This document shows positions 26,671-35,926 of a stretch of DNA of 64,000 nucleotides, piece after piece. Both the position numbers and the translations under genes were made by a program. Under the pieces are notes generated by a model. It did no database searches and had not been told where the DNA came from. It saw only the letters and a list, made by a program, of their open reading frames with translations. The stretch's first letter is position 1. Each line of letters begins with the position of its first letter. The stretch comes from Bilifractor porci (lineage in GTDB: Bacteria > Bacillota > Clostridia > Lachnospirales > Lachnospiraceae). The stretch spans positions 248,001 through 312,000 of the forward strand of contig NZ_VUMV01000003.1 in assembly GCF_009696005.1 (NCBI RefSeq). The letters run 5' to 3'.

Positions 26671-27717
26671 TTACTCTTCTATTGTTTTTATTCTTCCATC
26701 GAGATGAAGCTGCGGCTGAAAAATAACCTTTTTTTCACCTGTATCTTCTGATTTTATCTCGCTGATCAGATATTCCGCAGCCTTCTTCCCCATCTCTATC
26801 CCTCCAAGCCGAATCGTTCCTATCTGGGGTCTGATGAGGTCTGCCAGCATGGTTCCATCACAGCCAATCACCGAAATATCATCTGGAATCTGAAGTCCCC
26901 GTTCCAAAATTGCCCGGACCGCTCCGATCGCCATCAGGTCATTTCCTGCCATTACGGCAGTAAAATCCGGTTTTTTTCTGTCCCCGCATCCGTGCTCATC
27001 CAAAAGTCTCCTCATACACTCTTGTCCGGATTCAAGTTTGTAATCTCCCGTCAAAATTAAGGAATCATCCACCAACAATCCGTTTTTACTAAGTCCGTTC
27101 CGAAATCCTTCCTGCCTCCGGTTGGCATTGACCGCATTGGAAGGACCGCTGATATACGCTATCCTCCGGTGCCCGCTTCTGTACAGATAATCCACTACCT
27201 GTTCCTCGGCTTCCCGGTTTGCAAAAAGAATTCTCGGCACATCTTTCAGTTCTTTTCCATACCTTTCTACAGTAACAATCGGAAACCCTTTTTTGTGGAG
27301 ATCCACGATAGTCGTATTATCATCCTTGGCATTCGATGTACTTATGATAATTCCGTCCGTCAGGTTCTCCGCCAGGCTAAGAAGATAGTCCCTTTCCTTT
27401 TTGGAATTGCCATCTGTATTGCAGAGTATCAGCTGATACCCCAGCCTGGATGCGTATTCTTCGACGCCCCGGAATAAGTCCTGGAAAAAGCTGTTATAAA
27501 TATCCGGAAAAATAACTCCGATCAGATTTGTTTTCTGTGTTACCAGCGATCTCGCGATCTTACTCGGATGATAATTGAGCCGTTCAATAGCAGCCCAGAC
27601 TCTCTGCTCCGTATCCTTTGAGCAGTATCCTTCCACATGATTCAAAAGCCGGGAAACTGTAGTCGTCGATACACCGCTCTCTTTCGCAATATCCCGAATT
27701 GTTACCTTTTTGCCCAT
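26671..27717 (-). CDS. LacI-family repressor of the ribose-type operon
   Basis: A 348-residue regulator. The LacI helix-turn-helix is at the N-terminus (VTIRDIAKESGVSTTTVSRLLN), followed by the hinge helix and a periplasmic-binding-protein-like sugar domain (GVIFPDIYNSFFQDLFRGVEE). It lies 118 bases after rbsA on the same strand, so it is probably the last gene of the operon and regulates it. An ATG at 27717 is preferred over the adjacent GTG at 27720; neither has a strong ribosome site. Confidence 0.9.
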   Translation of the reverse strand: MGKKVTIRDIAKESGVSTTTVSRLLNHVEGYCSKDTEQRVWAAIERLNYHPSKIARSLVTQKTNLIGVIFPDIYNSFFQDLFRGVEEYASRLGYQLILCNTDGNSKKERDYLLSLAENLTDGIIISTSNAKDDNTTIVDLHKKGFPIVTVERYGKELKDVPRILFANREAEEQVVDYLYRSGHRRIAYISGPSNAVNANRRQEGFRNGLSKNGLLVDDSLILTGDYKLESGQECMRRLLDEHGCGDRKKPDFTAVMAGNDLMAIGAVRAILERGLQIPDDISVIGCDGTMLADLIRPQIGTIRLGGIEMGKKAAEYLISEIKSEDTGEKKVIFQPQLHLDGRIKTIEE

Positions 27718-27835
27718 CACAACAACCTGATTAATTCTGTATTGCCTGCATAGTCGGCAAAGCCGACCTCTAAACCCTATCCTTATCTTATCCTAATCGG
27801 GGAATGCTGACAATAAAACAATCCGGCAAAATTGT

Positions 27836-29350
27836 TTATTCATCCGCATACCGATAATCATCTTTCAAGGCGGCCGCATAGCGCATAATGCCTGCCTCTG
27901 TTGCCTCGTCTCCGCTTACTTCTCCGGTAATTTTCCCTTCATGCATCACCAGAATTCTGTCACAGAGCGAAATCAATTCCGGAAGTTCTGAAGAAACGAT
28001 GACTATACCAATACCTTTGCTGGCAATTTTCCGCAGGATTCCATATATTTCATCCTTTGCTCCTACATCAATACCGCGGGTAGGTTCATCACACAAAAGA
28101 ATCGACGGATGGTTTGCGATCCATCTGGCAATCACCACCTTCTGCTGATTTCCTCCGCTGAGAGTGAAAATCGGATTGGAAGGGTCTCCTGCTTTAATCA
28201 GATAATCAGAGGTCATCTTTGCCATTAGATCATCTGACTTTTTCTTATTCAGGAAGATTCCGTTTTTAATTTTATCCAGAACAACCATCTGCGCATTCTG
28301 CTGCACCGACATGGATGCAATCAACCCGTCATCTCTGCGGTTCTCCGGGATCATACTGATCCGATGCCGGATCGCGTCAGCAGGTGATTTTACACTTACT
28401 TTTTTCCCTTCAAGATAGAGCTCACCACTGTCCGGCCGGTTTGCCCCGAAAATAGCCGTAAGAACTTCTGTGCGTCCGGCGCCGACAAATCCGGCAAGTC
28501 CAAGAATTTCGCCCTTTTTCAGCTGGAAACTGACATCCTCAAACTGCCTTTTCTTGCTAAAATGCTTCACTTCCATCAATACTTCGTCCCGGACATAGCT
28601 TTCTCTTTTCTTCGACCGGTCTATTTTTCGTCCTACCATCAATGTAACGATGTCATCCATAGTCAGGTCTTTGATATCTCTTGTCGTGATAAAGCAGCCG
28701 TCGCGAAGAATCGTTGCCCTGTCTCCCAGTTCCATGCATTCCTCAAGCCTGTGAGAGACATAGAGAACCGTAGTCTTCTGATTCTTAACCAGTTCTCTGA
28801 CAACTGTATACATAACATCCCTCTGGTCATCCGTAAGCGCCGCTGTAGGCTCATCCAAAATCAGAATTTTCGGTTTATAATATACAGCCTTAGCGATCTG
28901 AATAATAGACTGCTCTGCAATGCTGAGCTCCTCCACCAGCTGCGTCGGCTTCAAATTCAGCTGAAACCGTTTCAGGAGTTTTTCCGTCTCATCATTCATA
29001 TATTTTTTATCCAGAAACAGTCCCTTTACAGCCTCTTTGCGATTCAAAAAGATATTTTCCGCAATCGTCATATTCAGACAAAGTGGGATTTCCTGGTGTA
29101 CAATGGAAATTCCCAGCTTTTCCGACTGCTCCACTGTTTTAATGACTACCGGTTTGCCTCCGATGAAAATCTGTCCTTCTGTCGGCTGGAAAATTCCTCC
29201 GCACAGATTGATCAACGTAGATTTTCCCGCGCCGTTTTCTCCACAGAGACAATGGATCTCACCTTCGCGTATATCAAAGGAGACCTGATTCAATGCAGTC
29301 GTCCCGCCGAACTTCTTGGTTATATTCTTAAACTGAATATAAGCTCCCAT
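27836..29350 (-). CDS. rbsA: Ribose-type ABC importer, double ATPase
   Basis: A 504-residue sugar ATPase made of two ABC domains. Domain one has Walker A CGENGAGKST (about residue 36), LSIAEQ as a degenerate signature and LILDEPTAAL. Domain two begins near 260, lacks a clear Walker A (GFVGAGRTE) and has TLSGGNQQKVVIARW and LLCDEPTRGIDVG. This is the known asymmetry of RbsA/XylG/MglA. It powers uptake with the neighbouring permease and binding protein. The start is 12 bases downstream of the rbsC stop. Confidence 0.92.
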   Translation of the reverse strand: MGAYIQFKNITKKFGGTTALNQVSFDIREGEIHCLCGENGAGKSTLINLCGGIFQPTEGQIFIGGKPVVIKTVEQSEKLGISIVHQEIPLCLNMTIAENIFLNRKEAVKGLFLDKKYMNDETEKLLKRFQLNLKPTQLVEELSIAEQSIIQIAKAVYYKPKILILDEPTAALTDDQRDVMYTVVRELVKNQKTTVLYVSHRLEECMELGDRATILRDGCFITTRDIKDLTMDDIVTLMVGRKIDRSKKRESYVRDEVLMEVKHFSKKRQFEDVSFQLKKGEILGLAGFVGAGRTEVLTAIFGANRPDSGELYLEGKKVSVKSPADAIRHRISMIPENRRDDGLIASMSVQQNAQMVVLDKIKNGIFLNKKKSDDLMAKMTSDYLIKAGDPSNPIFTLSGGNQQKVVIARWIANHPSILLCDEPTRGIDVGAKDEIYGILRKIASKGIGIVIVSSELPELISLCDRILVMHEGKITGEVSGDEATEAGIMRYAAALKDDYRYADE

Positions 29351-29362
29351 AGCTGCCTCCTG

Positions 29363-30319
29363 TTATCCTCTGGAATCTTTTCTGTGCATAAAGGTATCCA
29401 GCAATACTGCAAGAATCAAAACGACGCCGATAAACCCATCCTGCCAGAATACCGGAACACTAAGAAGAACCATTCCGTTCTTGACTACACTGATAATCAT
29501 CGCGCCGATAAAGGTTCCCAGCATGGTACCGCGTCCGCCGCTTAAAGAAGCGCCTCCAAGAATAACTGCCGCGATTACATCCATTTCACGGCCTTCTCCT
29601 GCTGTTGTCGGCACTGAGCCCAGATATGCAATACTGATCATAGCCGCAAGTGCACTTACCGCTCCTGAAATGATAAAGCCGAGAATTTTAACACGATCTG
29701 TGTTAATACCGACCAGGTTTGCTGCCTTCGGATTGCCGCCTGTCGCATACATATTATAGCCGGCCTCTGTTTTTGCCAGAACAATTCCTGCTACAATAAA
29801 AATCACCGCCATGATGAAAATCTGAATCGGAATCGGCCCCAGGGAGCCTCCCATTTTGAAAACCCAACTGTTTGTCACAGATTCCGGGAAAACACTGATA
29901 CTTTGTCCACCGGAAATCGCGTAGGCCACACTGCGGAAGATTTTCATGGTACCAAGTGTTGCGATAAACGCCGGTATTTTCGTCTTTGTGACAAGGACAC
30001 CATTCAGCAGTCCAATCGCACAGCCTGCAAGAATTGCAATCAGAAATGCCAATGTCGGATTAACATTACCTTTATACAGAGTTGCCGCCAGCATGCCGGT
30101 TGTACCGAAAATGGATCCTACCGACAGATCCATCTCTCCGGAAATAATCAGAAACGTCATACCTACCGCCATAATGCCAATCTGCACCGTCTGACGGACA
30201 ACATTTATAAAGTTTGTGGGTGAGATAAACACTGGTCTTGCTAGGGTAAGCAAAATAATCAATGCAATCAGAACACAGATAACTCCCAGCTCACGAAATG
30301 ATTTTAATTTTTCCTTCAT
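29363..30319 (-). CDS. rbsC: Ribose-type ABC importer permease
   Basis: A 318-residue permease of the RbsC/XylH/MglC family with about eight to ten membrane segments. The conserved GxSLSGGRGT motif (ILGGASLSGGRGTMLGTFIGA) lies in the last third. The start is uncertain: the ATG at 30319 or a GTG three codons earlier both follow AAGGAAAA. It lies between rbsB and rbsA, separated from rbsB by a 92-base gap that contains a hairpin. Confidence 0.92.
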   Translation of the reverse strand: MKEKLKSFRELGVICVLIALIILLTLARPVFISPTNFINVVRQTVQIGIMAVGMTFLIISGEMDLSVGSIFGTTGMLAATLYKGNVNPTLAFLIAILAGCAIGLLNGVLVTKTKIPAFIATLGTMKIFRSVAYAISGGQSISVFPESVTNSWVFKMGGSLGPIPIQIFIMAVIFIVAGIVLAKTEAGYNMYATGGNPKAANLVGINTDRVKILGFIISGAVSALAAMISIAYLGSVPTTAGEGREMDVIAAVILGGASLSGGRGTMLGTFIGAMIISVVKNGMVLLSVPVFWQDGFIGVVLILAVLLDTFMHRKDSRG

Positions 30320-30351
30320 GCTATTCACTTTTCCTTTTTACAGTCATAAAT

Positions 30352-30384
30352 TCTCTTCCGACATTTCAGCAATGCCGGAAGAGA
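30352..30384 (-). promoter_or_regulatory. Intercistronic hairpin between rbsB and rbsC
   Basis: A 13-pair stem (one G-U on the transcribed strand) with a 7-base loop, lying just after the binding-protein gene. It has no T-run. Hairpins in this position often protect the upstream message and so give more binding protein than permease; that function is inferred. Confidence 0.65.
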
Positions 30385-30411
30385 CGCTCTTTAGCCATTT
30401 TCAGCCAGTTG

Positions 30412-31452
30412 TCATTCCGGTTCTACGCTGTCCACGTTGTCTGCGGTTACCATCTGTGCTCCGGTATTAATATCAATGAAATCCGCGCCGTCTGCCAGGT
30501 TCATGTAAAGTTCCATAACCGAATAATATCCCTGCAGATAAGGATTCTGTCCGACTGTCAGCTGCATATCACCATTCTTGACATGTTTCAGGGTTCCCTC
30601 TGTCAGATCAAAGCCTGCCCCGTAAACCTTTCCGGTAAGCCCGTAAGCATTGATAAAGTTTCCGATAGCCTCACTGAATACGTCTACACCGAGAAATGCG
30701 TTGACATCCTGATGTGCCAGATATGCGCTTTCAATCACGCTGTAAGCGTTGTCCAGATCTGTTCCGATATCAATAGTGTCAATATACTCCACGTCCGGAT
30801 ATTCTTCCGCAGCCTTTTTAATTCCTGCCTCTCTTGCTTCCAGGGCCGAATCTGTCGGTCCGCAGCTGGCAACAATATATTTGCCTTTTCCATTCATAAC
30901 GGTTCCAAACATATACTTACCAAGCTGATACCCGGCGTCCTCATAGTCCTGTCCGATAAATGCCTTTGTTCCACAGTCCTCTGCATCCTGATTAAAGCCA
31001 ACTACCGGAATCCCCTGATCCTCCGCTTTCTTAATGACAGAGTTGAAGCCAGTGGGATCCCATGTTACAGTCGCAATCCCATTATATTTAGCGGCAATCG
31101 CTGATTCTATCAGGTTGACCTGAGCGTCCAGGTCACTGGCCGTGGAAGGAGAAGTCACATCGACGGTAATCCCCAGATCCTTACCTGCCTGTTTCGCTCC
31201 GTCTGCAAGCGTCGTATAAAAGGAACTGTTCATGGCATGCATAACGACAGAGATTTTAATGTCCTTGGAACCGGTCTGCGTCTCCCCGGAGCCGGATGCA
31301 ACTGCCTCTCCGGAGGCAGAAGTGCCAGTAGTTGTCCCCTGCGAAGCCGTGCTGTCCGCTGCTGTTCCTGATCCAGATGCTCCCCCGCAGCCAGCAAGTG
31401 CCGCTGCCATCAGTCCACTTAGTGCCAACGAAAGAATACCCTTTTTTGTCAT
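30412..31452 (-). CDS. rbsB: Ribose-type substrate-binding lipoprotein
   Basis: A 346-residue sugar-binding protein. The lipobox ALAGC puts the lipidated Cys near residue 22; a Gly/Ser/Thr-rich linker follows, then a periplasmic-binding-protein type 1 domain (ISVVMHAMNSSFYTTLADGA onward). The relatively long linker suits surface anchoring in a Gram-positive cell. It starts after GGAGGGCTTTCAACT. The binding residues were not resolved, so the sugar could be ribose or another pentose or polyol. Confidence 0.9.
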   Translation of the reverse strand: MTKKGILSLALSGLMAAALAGCGGASGSGTAADSTASQGTTTGTSASGEAVASGSGETQTGSKDIKISVVMHAMNSSFYTTLADGAKQAGKDLGITVDVTSPSTASDLDAQVNLIESAIAAKYNGIATVTWDPTGFNSVIKKAEDQGIPVVGFNQDAEDCGTKAFIGQDYEDAGYQLGKYMFGTVMNGKGKYIVASCGPTDSALEAREAGIKKAAEEYPDVEYIDTIDIGTDLDNAYSVIESAYLAHQDVNAFLGVDVFSEAIGNFINAYGLTGKVYGAGFDLTEGTLKHVKNGDMQLTVGQNPYLQGYYSVMELYMNLADGADFIDINTGAQMVTADNVDSVEPE

Positions 31453-31535
31453 AGTTGAAAGCCCTCCGCTTTTTTATTTTCTATATAGTTTTTGCTTTTT
31501 CGGTCGATTTCCGCCAAATTCCCTGCCGATAAAAA

Positions 31536-32003
31536 TTATCCTTTGTATTCTACCCGTTCCTCATAATAGCCGGGAACCAGACATCCGTCCTTGGCAAACC
31601 ATTTCGGTGCGTCAATCCCCGCCTGAAGAACAACATTTCCAAAAGGCTCAAAAGAACCGGTTCTAACAATATATTTTGCCTTTGGAAGATAGGTGGAAAA
31701 CAGCTGCTCATGAGGCATGGTTTCCACCTGACACCTTTTGGAGAGCCCGGACACCGCCTCAAAATGCTTCGGATTGTATTTTTTCTGTTCCTCCGCCACA
31801 ATCACCTTTTCATAAATCATCTCGTCCATGATGTACTTCAGCACCTGCTGAATGGTCGGAATATCCTGCGCCAGCGCCAGATCAATTCTTGTCGCGCTGT
31901 CCGGCACCGGTACCCCGGCATCGCCGATTACCATAATCTGAGTATGGCCCATATCGGCAATAGCCCTCATCAGATCTCTATTCAGAATCCCTCCTGCCTT
32001 CAT
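31536..32003 (-). CDS. rbsD: D-ribose pyranase (RbsD/FucU mutarotase family)
   Basis: A 155-residue RbsD/FucU-family mutarotase. The N-terminus KAGGILNRDLMRAIADMGHTQ carries the conserved His, and GDAGVPVP and TGSFEPFGNVVLQAG are typical family blocks. It interconverts pyranose and furanose forms so that the kinase can act. Its ATG overlaps the rbsK stop (ATGA) after AAGGAGAACAA. The sequence is slightly longer than E. coli RbsD (139). Confidence 0.9.
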   Translation of the reverse strand: MKAGGILNRDLMRAIADMGHTQIMVIGDAGVPVPDSATRIDLALAQDIPTIQQVLKYIMDEMIYEKVIVAEEQKKYNPKHFEAVSGLSKRCQVETMPHEQLFSTYLPKAKYIVRTGSFEPFGNVVLQAGIDAPKWFAKDGCLVPGYYEERVEYKG

Positions 32004-32932
32004 TTGTTCTCCTTCCTGTAAGAATCTACTTCTTTTCTATAGGGAATGGCGTCCACCACACCATATCTGGTAACTGCAAGACCCGCCGCAATATTTCCGA
32101 ACTCCGCGGCCTTGTTCGGATCCTGCCCCTCCGCAACCGCTACACAAAATGCCCCGCTGAAGGTATCGCCCGCGCCAGTGGTATCAACCGCTGCGACACG
32201 GATTCCCGGTACAATTCTGCTTCCGCTCTCCGTAACCAGAAGGACTCCGCCTTCGCCGAGCGTCATCACTACATTTTTTATTCCACGGTTACAAAGCTGT
32301 ATCCCCACCTCTTCATCCGAGATATTCTCCGAAAGAGAAATTCCCAGCATCTGTCTGGCTTCTGTCTGGTTCGGGGTTACATAGTCACAATATCGGAAAA
32401 TTTCCTCTGGAAGTTCCCGGAAGGGAGCCGGATTCAATACAAAGCTGACTCCTGCTTCCTTACATCTTTTTGCTGCATGAAGCACCGTCTCTACTGGCAT
32501 TTCAAGCTGCATCAGAAGAATTTTGCACTTCTCAATTTCAGGGAAGATACGATCAATATCCTCGGATGAAAATTCATTATTGGCTCCCAGGCCGATAACA
32601 ATCTCGTTTTCTCCGTTTTCATTCACATAAATAAGTCCTGCGCCTGTTGCTGTTCCCTCTGTGCTTTTCCGAATATATTCAGTGCTGATCCCTTCCTGCT
32701 GGTACAAATCGAGGCACATCTGTCCAAAGGAATCATCCCCGATGCAGGTGGCGTATAGAACCTCCGCGCCCATTCTGTGTGCTGCAACCGCCTGATTGGA
32801 TCCTTTTCCTCCGTGCATCATCTCAAAGCCATGCCCCGGTACTGTCTGTCCGGCTGCAGGAAATTGTCTGCATCTTATGGTTGCTCCCACAGCATAACTG
32901 CCAATAACAGCAATCTTTGCCTTATTTTCCAT
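32000..32932 (-). CDS. rbsK: Ribokinase
   Basis: A 310-residue PfkB-family sugar kinase. The N-terminal GKGSNQAVAAHRMGA block binds the sugar and the C-terminal DTTGAGDTFSGAF block holds the catalytic Asp and anion hole. Between them lies NPAPFRELP, as in ribokinases. It phosphorylates the imported sugar. It overlaps rbsD by 4 bases and follows a URO-D gene by 88 bases. Confidence 0.92.
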   Translation of the reverse strand: MENKAKIAVIGSYAVGATIRCRQFPAAGQTVPGHGFEMMHGGKGSNQAVAAHRMGAEVLYATCIGDDSFGQMCLDLYQQEGISTEYIRKSTEGTATGAGLIYVNENGENEIVIGLGANNEFSSEDIDRIFPEIEKCKILLMQLEMPVETVLHAAKRCKEAGVSFVLNPAPFRELPEEIFRYCDYVTPNQTEARQMLGISLSENISDEEVGIQLCNRGIKNVVMTLGEGGVLLVTESGSRIVPGIRVAAVDTTGAGDTFSGAFCVAVAEGQDPNKAAEFGNIAAGLAVTRYGVVDAIPYRKEVDSYRKENK

Positions 32933-33020
32933 TTTTCCGTTCTCTCAACCCGTCAATATTTATCTCTGCTAAAAAATAATCAAGTTCCAAACATCTTATT
33001 GTTCTAATTTCGTCTGCAGC

Positions 33021-34289
33021 CTACTGTGCGTTAAACCACTCCGGTACCCCGTACTTTTTCGCCGTATCAAACAGCGCCACGATCTTTTCCGGCGGAATGT
33101 CTGCAAGGATGTTATGGATCTGAGAAAAAACAAATCCACCTCCGGGAGCAAAAATCCGAATCATCTCTTTTGCTTCATTTACAATATCCTCAATGCTTCC
33201 GTGCGTCATCGTAGACTGTGTACTGCACGCGCTTCCCCAGATCGTAAGCCGGTCTCCGAATTCTTTCTTGATCTGAGCCGGATCCATATTGTCACAGTCC
33301 CGCTGAATAGGATTCAGAATATCAAAGCCGCTTTCGATAATATCTCCGATAATCGGATAAATGCTTCCGTCGCAGTGCAGAGAGATATGCATATCCGGGC
33401 ATTTCTTTTTAATTGCCGCATTGATTTTTGCATGCCTGGGTTTTATAAACTCCCGGTAAATTTCAGGAGAAATCAGCATGGCTTTCTGTGACCCGAGATC
33501 GTCATTATTCTGCACGATCTGAATATAATCCCCTACCGCATCCAGATATCTTTCCATGTAAGTAATATAGGCATCCGTCATTTTATCGAGGTAATACTCC
33601 GCCAGATCCGGATCTTCATAAAACAGCATCAGATAATTTTCATATCCAAAATCCTTGAATCCACGTTCAAACAAACTGAAGCTGGTAAATCCCGAAATGG
33701 CAAAATCCGTGTTTTCATAGATATACTTAGCTCTGTCATGCAGGTAATGCATCTCGTAATCGCTGATCTGCGGAAGTCCGAGGTACTGGCTGTCGCCGTC
33801 TTCATCCTCAATACTGAGGCCACGGTCTACATCCTCCTCCGTCTCCGCATTTTCCAGAGGATGATATACCTCATCATAAAAAATGCCACCCTTGGGTCTG
33901 ACCGCTATCAGATGTCCATGCTTGTCATAAATTCCCATCCCGCCGTTATCCAAAGGCTTTGGATGATAGTATTTTGACTGCAGACAGGGTCCGCCATTCT
34001 CCGGAAGCTCTCCGTCCGTCAATTCATCAATACGGATCCCGACGGAAGGAACCAGCCTGGGAAGAATAACAACATCGCTCCCGATTCTCTTTGCCACTTC
34101 AAAATCCATTTCAGCAAGCAGCTGCTTCACATCGAAAAGAACGGTTTTACTGTCCACGCCCAAGTATTGTTTCAATTTGTTATATGCAATGGCGTTGATT
34201 CCTGTTGATCTGGAAGAACCGAGATCAATCGGCACCCTGTCAGTTTCTTCATGATTCAAGGCCATTAACACACGCTCGCGGGAATTCAC
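33021..34289 (-). CDS. URO-D family protein heading the ribose-type operon, 422 residues
   Basis: A uroporphyrinogen decarboxylase-superfamily protein with NHEETDRVPIDLG at the N-terminus, LHCDGSIYP at the expected metal site (His-Cys-Asp rather than H-x-C) and FAPGGGFVFSQIHNI near the end. It starts at GTG after AAGGAGGAGAAATT, confirmed by the ribosome site. It is the first gene of the unit with rbsK, D, B, C, A and the LacI-type gene, which suggests that the imported compound carries a group removed by this enzyme, for example a methylated sugar. Confidence 0.82.
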   Translation of the reverse strand: MNSRERVLMALNHEETDRVPIDLGSSRSTGINAIAYNKLKQYLGVDSKTVLFDVKQLLAEMDFEVAKRIGSDVVILPRLVPSVGIRIDELTDGELPENGGPCLQSKYYHPKPLDNGGMGIYDKHGHLIAVRPKGGIFYDEVYHPLENAETEEDVDRGLSIEDEDGDSQYLGLPQISDYEMHYLHDRAKYIYENTDFAISGFTSFSLFERGFKDFGYENYLMLFYEDPDLAEYYLDKMTDAYITYMERYLDAVGDYIQIVQNNDDLGSQKAMLISPEIYREFIKPRHAKINAAIKKKCPDMHISLHCDGSIYPIIGDIIESGFDILNPIQRDCDNMDPAQIKKEFGDRLTIWGSACSTQSTMTHGSIEDIVNEAKEMIRIFAPGGGFVFSQIHNILADIPPEKIVALFDTAKKYGVPEWFNAQ

Positions 34290-34316
34290 AATTTCTCCTC
34301 CTTAGTAGAAGCCTAA

Positions 34317-34355
34317 TGTTAACCGTTATTGTTAATCGGTTTTGTTAATCGTTAC
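34317..34355. repeat. Three direct 13-bp repeats in the operon leader
   Basis: TGTTAACCGTTAT, TGTTAATCGGTTT and TGTTAATCGTTAC start at 34317, 34330 and 34343, an exact 13-base period. They lie between the predicted promoter and the first gene of the ribose-type operon, where the LacI-type repressor could bind as a roadblock. Confidence 0.7.
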
Positions 34356-34359
34356 ACAT

Positions 34360-34388
34360 ACACTATCACTAACCCTTCCTGTATGCAA
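34360..34388 (-). promoter_or_regulatory. Predicted promoter of the ribose-type operon
   Basis: On the minus strand TTGCAT (34388-34383), a 17-base spacer and TAGTGT (34365-34360) give a moderate sigma-A promoter about 70 bases before the GTG start. The remainder of the 34290-34634 gap holds the divergent aminotransferase promoter area, where no convincing boxes were found. Confidence 0.45.
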
Positions 34389-34634
34389 CAGAAAAAGTAA
34401 CTTTCTACAAATTCCATGATTTTATCCTTATATTTTTGTGCACTAATACTTGTGTTTTTCGTCTTTTCTGCAGACCATCCGCCTGTAAATAAATTGGACG
34501 CTGAACATTACCAGAAGCCATCAAAACAGTTGTAAATTCTTTATTCCCGCACGCCAACCTCTTGACTCCCTGTATCACTTATGTCAGGATTCAATCTGTA
34601 ATCTGGAAATTGTTCACAAATGGAGAACTACATC

Positions 34635-35813
34635 ATGCCGGAATTAAGCAGAAGAACAGAACAGTTTACCGATTCTGTCATCCGCAGAATGACAAGAATC
34701 TCAGATGAATACGGAGCGATTAATCTTTCCCAGGGATTTCCTGACTTCGATCCGCCCGAAGCCCTCACCGCCAGGCTGGCGGAAATTGCCCCAAAAGGGC
34801 CTCATCAATACGCCATTACCTGGGGCGCAGAGAATTTCCGGGATGCCCTTGCGGAAAAACAGCTGCATTTTTCCGGCCGGAAGCCGGACCCTGAGAAAGA
34901 AATTACGGTTACCTGCGGCAGCACAGAGGCCATGATGGCAGCAGTAATGTCCGCGGTGAATCCGGGTGAAAAAGTTATCGTCTTCTCACCTTTTTACGAA
35001 AACTACGGAGCAGATGCCATCCTGTCCGGTGCCCGGCCGATCTATGTGCCTCTGGTTCCGCCTGATTTTTCCTTTGATCCGGAAGTTCTGGAAGATGCCT
35101 TCCGTCAGGGCGTAAAGGCTTTGATCCTGTGCAATCCTTCCAATCCCTGCGGAAAAGTATTTACCGAGGACGAGCTGCGCCTGATTGCCGGTCTGGCGGA
35201 GAAATACGATGCCTTTGTGATAACCGATGAGGTATATGAACATATTCTGTACACCCCGAACCGCCACATCTATTTCAATACCCTCCCCGGCATGTGGGAC
35301 CGGACGATCATGTGCAGTTCTCTTTCCAAAACCTATTCGATCACAGGATGGCGCCTTGGATATGTGATCGCCAATGAACGTATTTCAGAACGTGTGAAAA
35401 AAGTGCATGATTTTCTGACCGTGGGAGCTGCCGCCCCTCTGATGGAAGCCGCTGTTGCCGGACTGACCCTGCCAGACTCCTATTACAGAGATCTGCAGGC
35501 TCATTACCAGCATATGAAGGAGCTGTTTGCCGGTGGATTGAAAAACCTCGGTTTTATCTTTACCGATCCACAGGGCGCCTATTATATCTTAATTAATATT
35601 GATAAGTGGAGAAAAAAGAATGAGTCGGATCTGGAATTCTGTGAATGGCTTGCGCGGGAAGTCGGCGTCGGCGCAGTGCCCGGATCCAGTTTTTTCCGCG
35701 AGCCGGTAAATAACCTGATTCGTCTGCATTTCGCCAAACAGGATGACACGCTTCTGCAGGCTCTGGACCGTCTTTCCGACCTGGACAGAAAAGCAGCAAG
35801 CCGCTATAGTTGA
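34635..35813 (+). CDS. PLP-dependent aminotransferase, class I/II
   Basis: A 392-residue fold-type I aminotransferase. NLSQGFPDFDPP is the N-terminal substrate block, NPSNPCGKVF and TDEVYEH the cofactor-binding region, and SSLSKTYSITGWRLGY carries the PLP lysine. This group includes aspartate/aromatic and kynurenine-type aminotransferases; the amino donor cannot be told from sequence. The start at 34635 is chosen because TGGAGA lies 9 bases upstream; an ATG at 34620 overlaps that ribosome site. Confidence 0.92.
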   Translation: MPELSRRTEQFTDSVIRRMTRISDEYGAINLSQGFPDFDPPEALTARLAEIAPKGPHQYAITWGAENFRDALAEKQLHFSGRKPDPEKEITVTCGSTEAMMAAVMSAVNPGEKVIVFSPFYENYGADAILSGARPIYVPLVPPDFSFDPEVLEDAFRQGVKALILCNPSNPCGKVFTEDELRLIAGLAEKYDAFVITDEVYEHILYTPNRHIYFNTLPGMWDRTIMCSSLSKTYSITGWRLGYVIANERISERVKKVHDFLTVGAAAPLMEAAVAGLTLPDSYYRDLQAHYQHMKELFAGGLKNLGFIFTDPQGAYYILINIDKWRKKNESDLEFCEWLAREVGVGAVPGSSFFREPVNNLIRLHFAKQDDTLLQALDRLSDLDRKAASRYS

Positions 35814-35926
35814 TTTAAGGCATTTTTGCATTTGCAGCGGCATATTTTCTATTGGCCATAATCATAAATGGGCGAAAAAAGCTTTTATCAATCATATAAT
35901 ATAGCGAAACAAGGAGGAAAAAGCTG

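Noticed and set aside
28562-29545. 327-codon plus-strand open frame
   Set aside because: Antisense to rbsA; no motif or start signal.
34317-34355. CRISPR array
   Set aside because: Only three 13-bp units with no spacers; no other regularly spaced repeats or cas genes were seen in the window.
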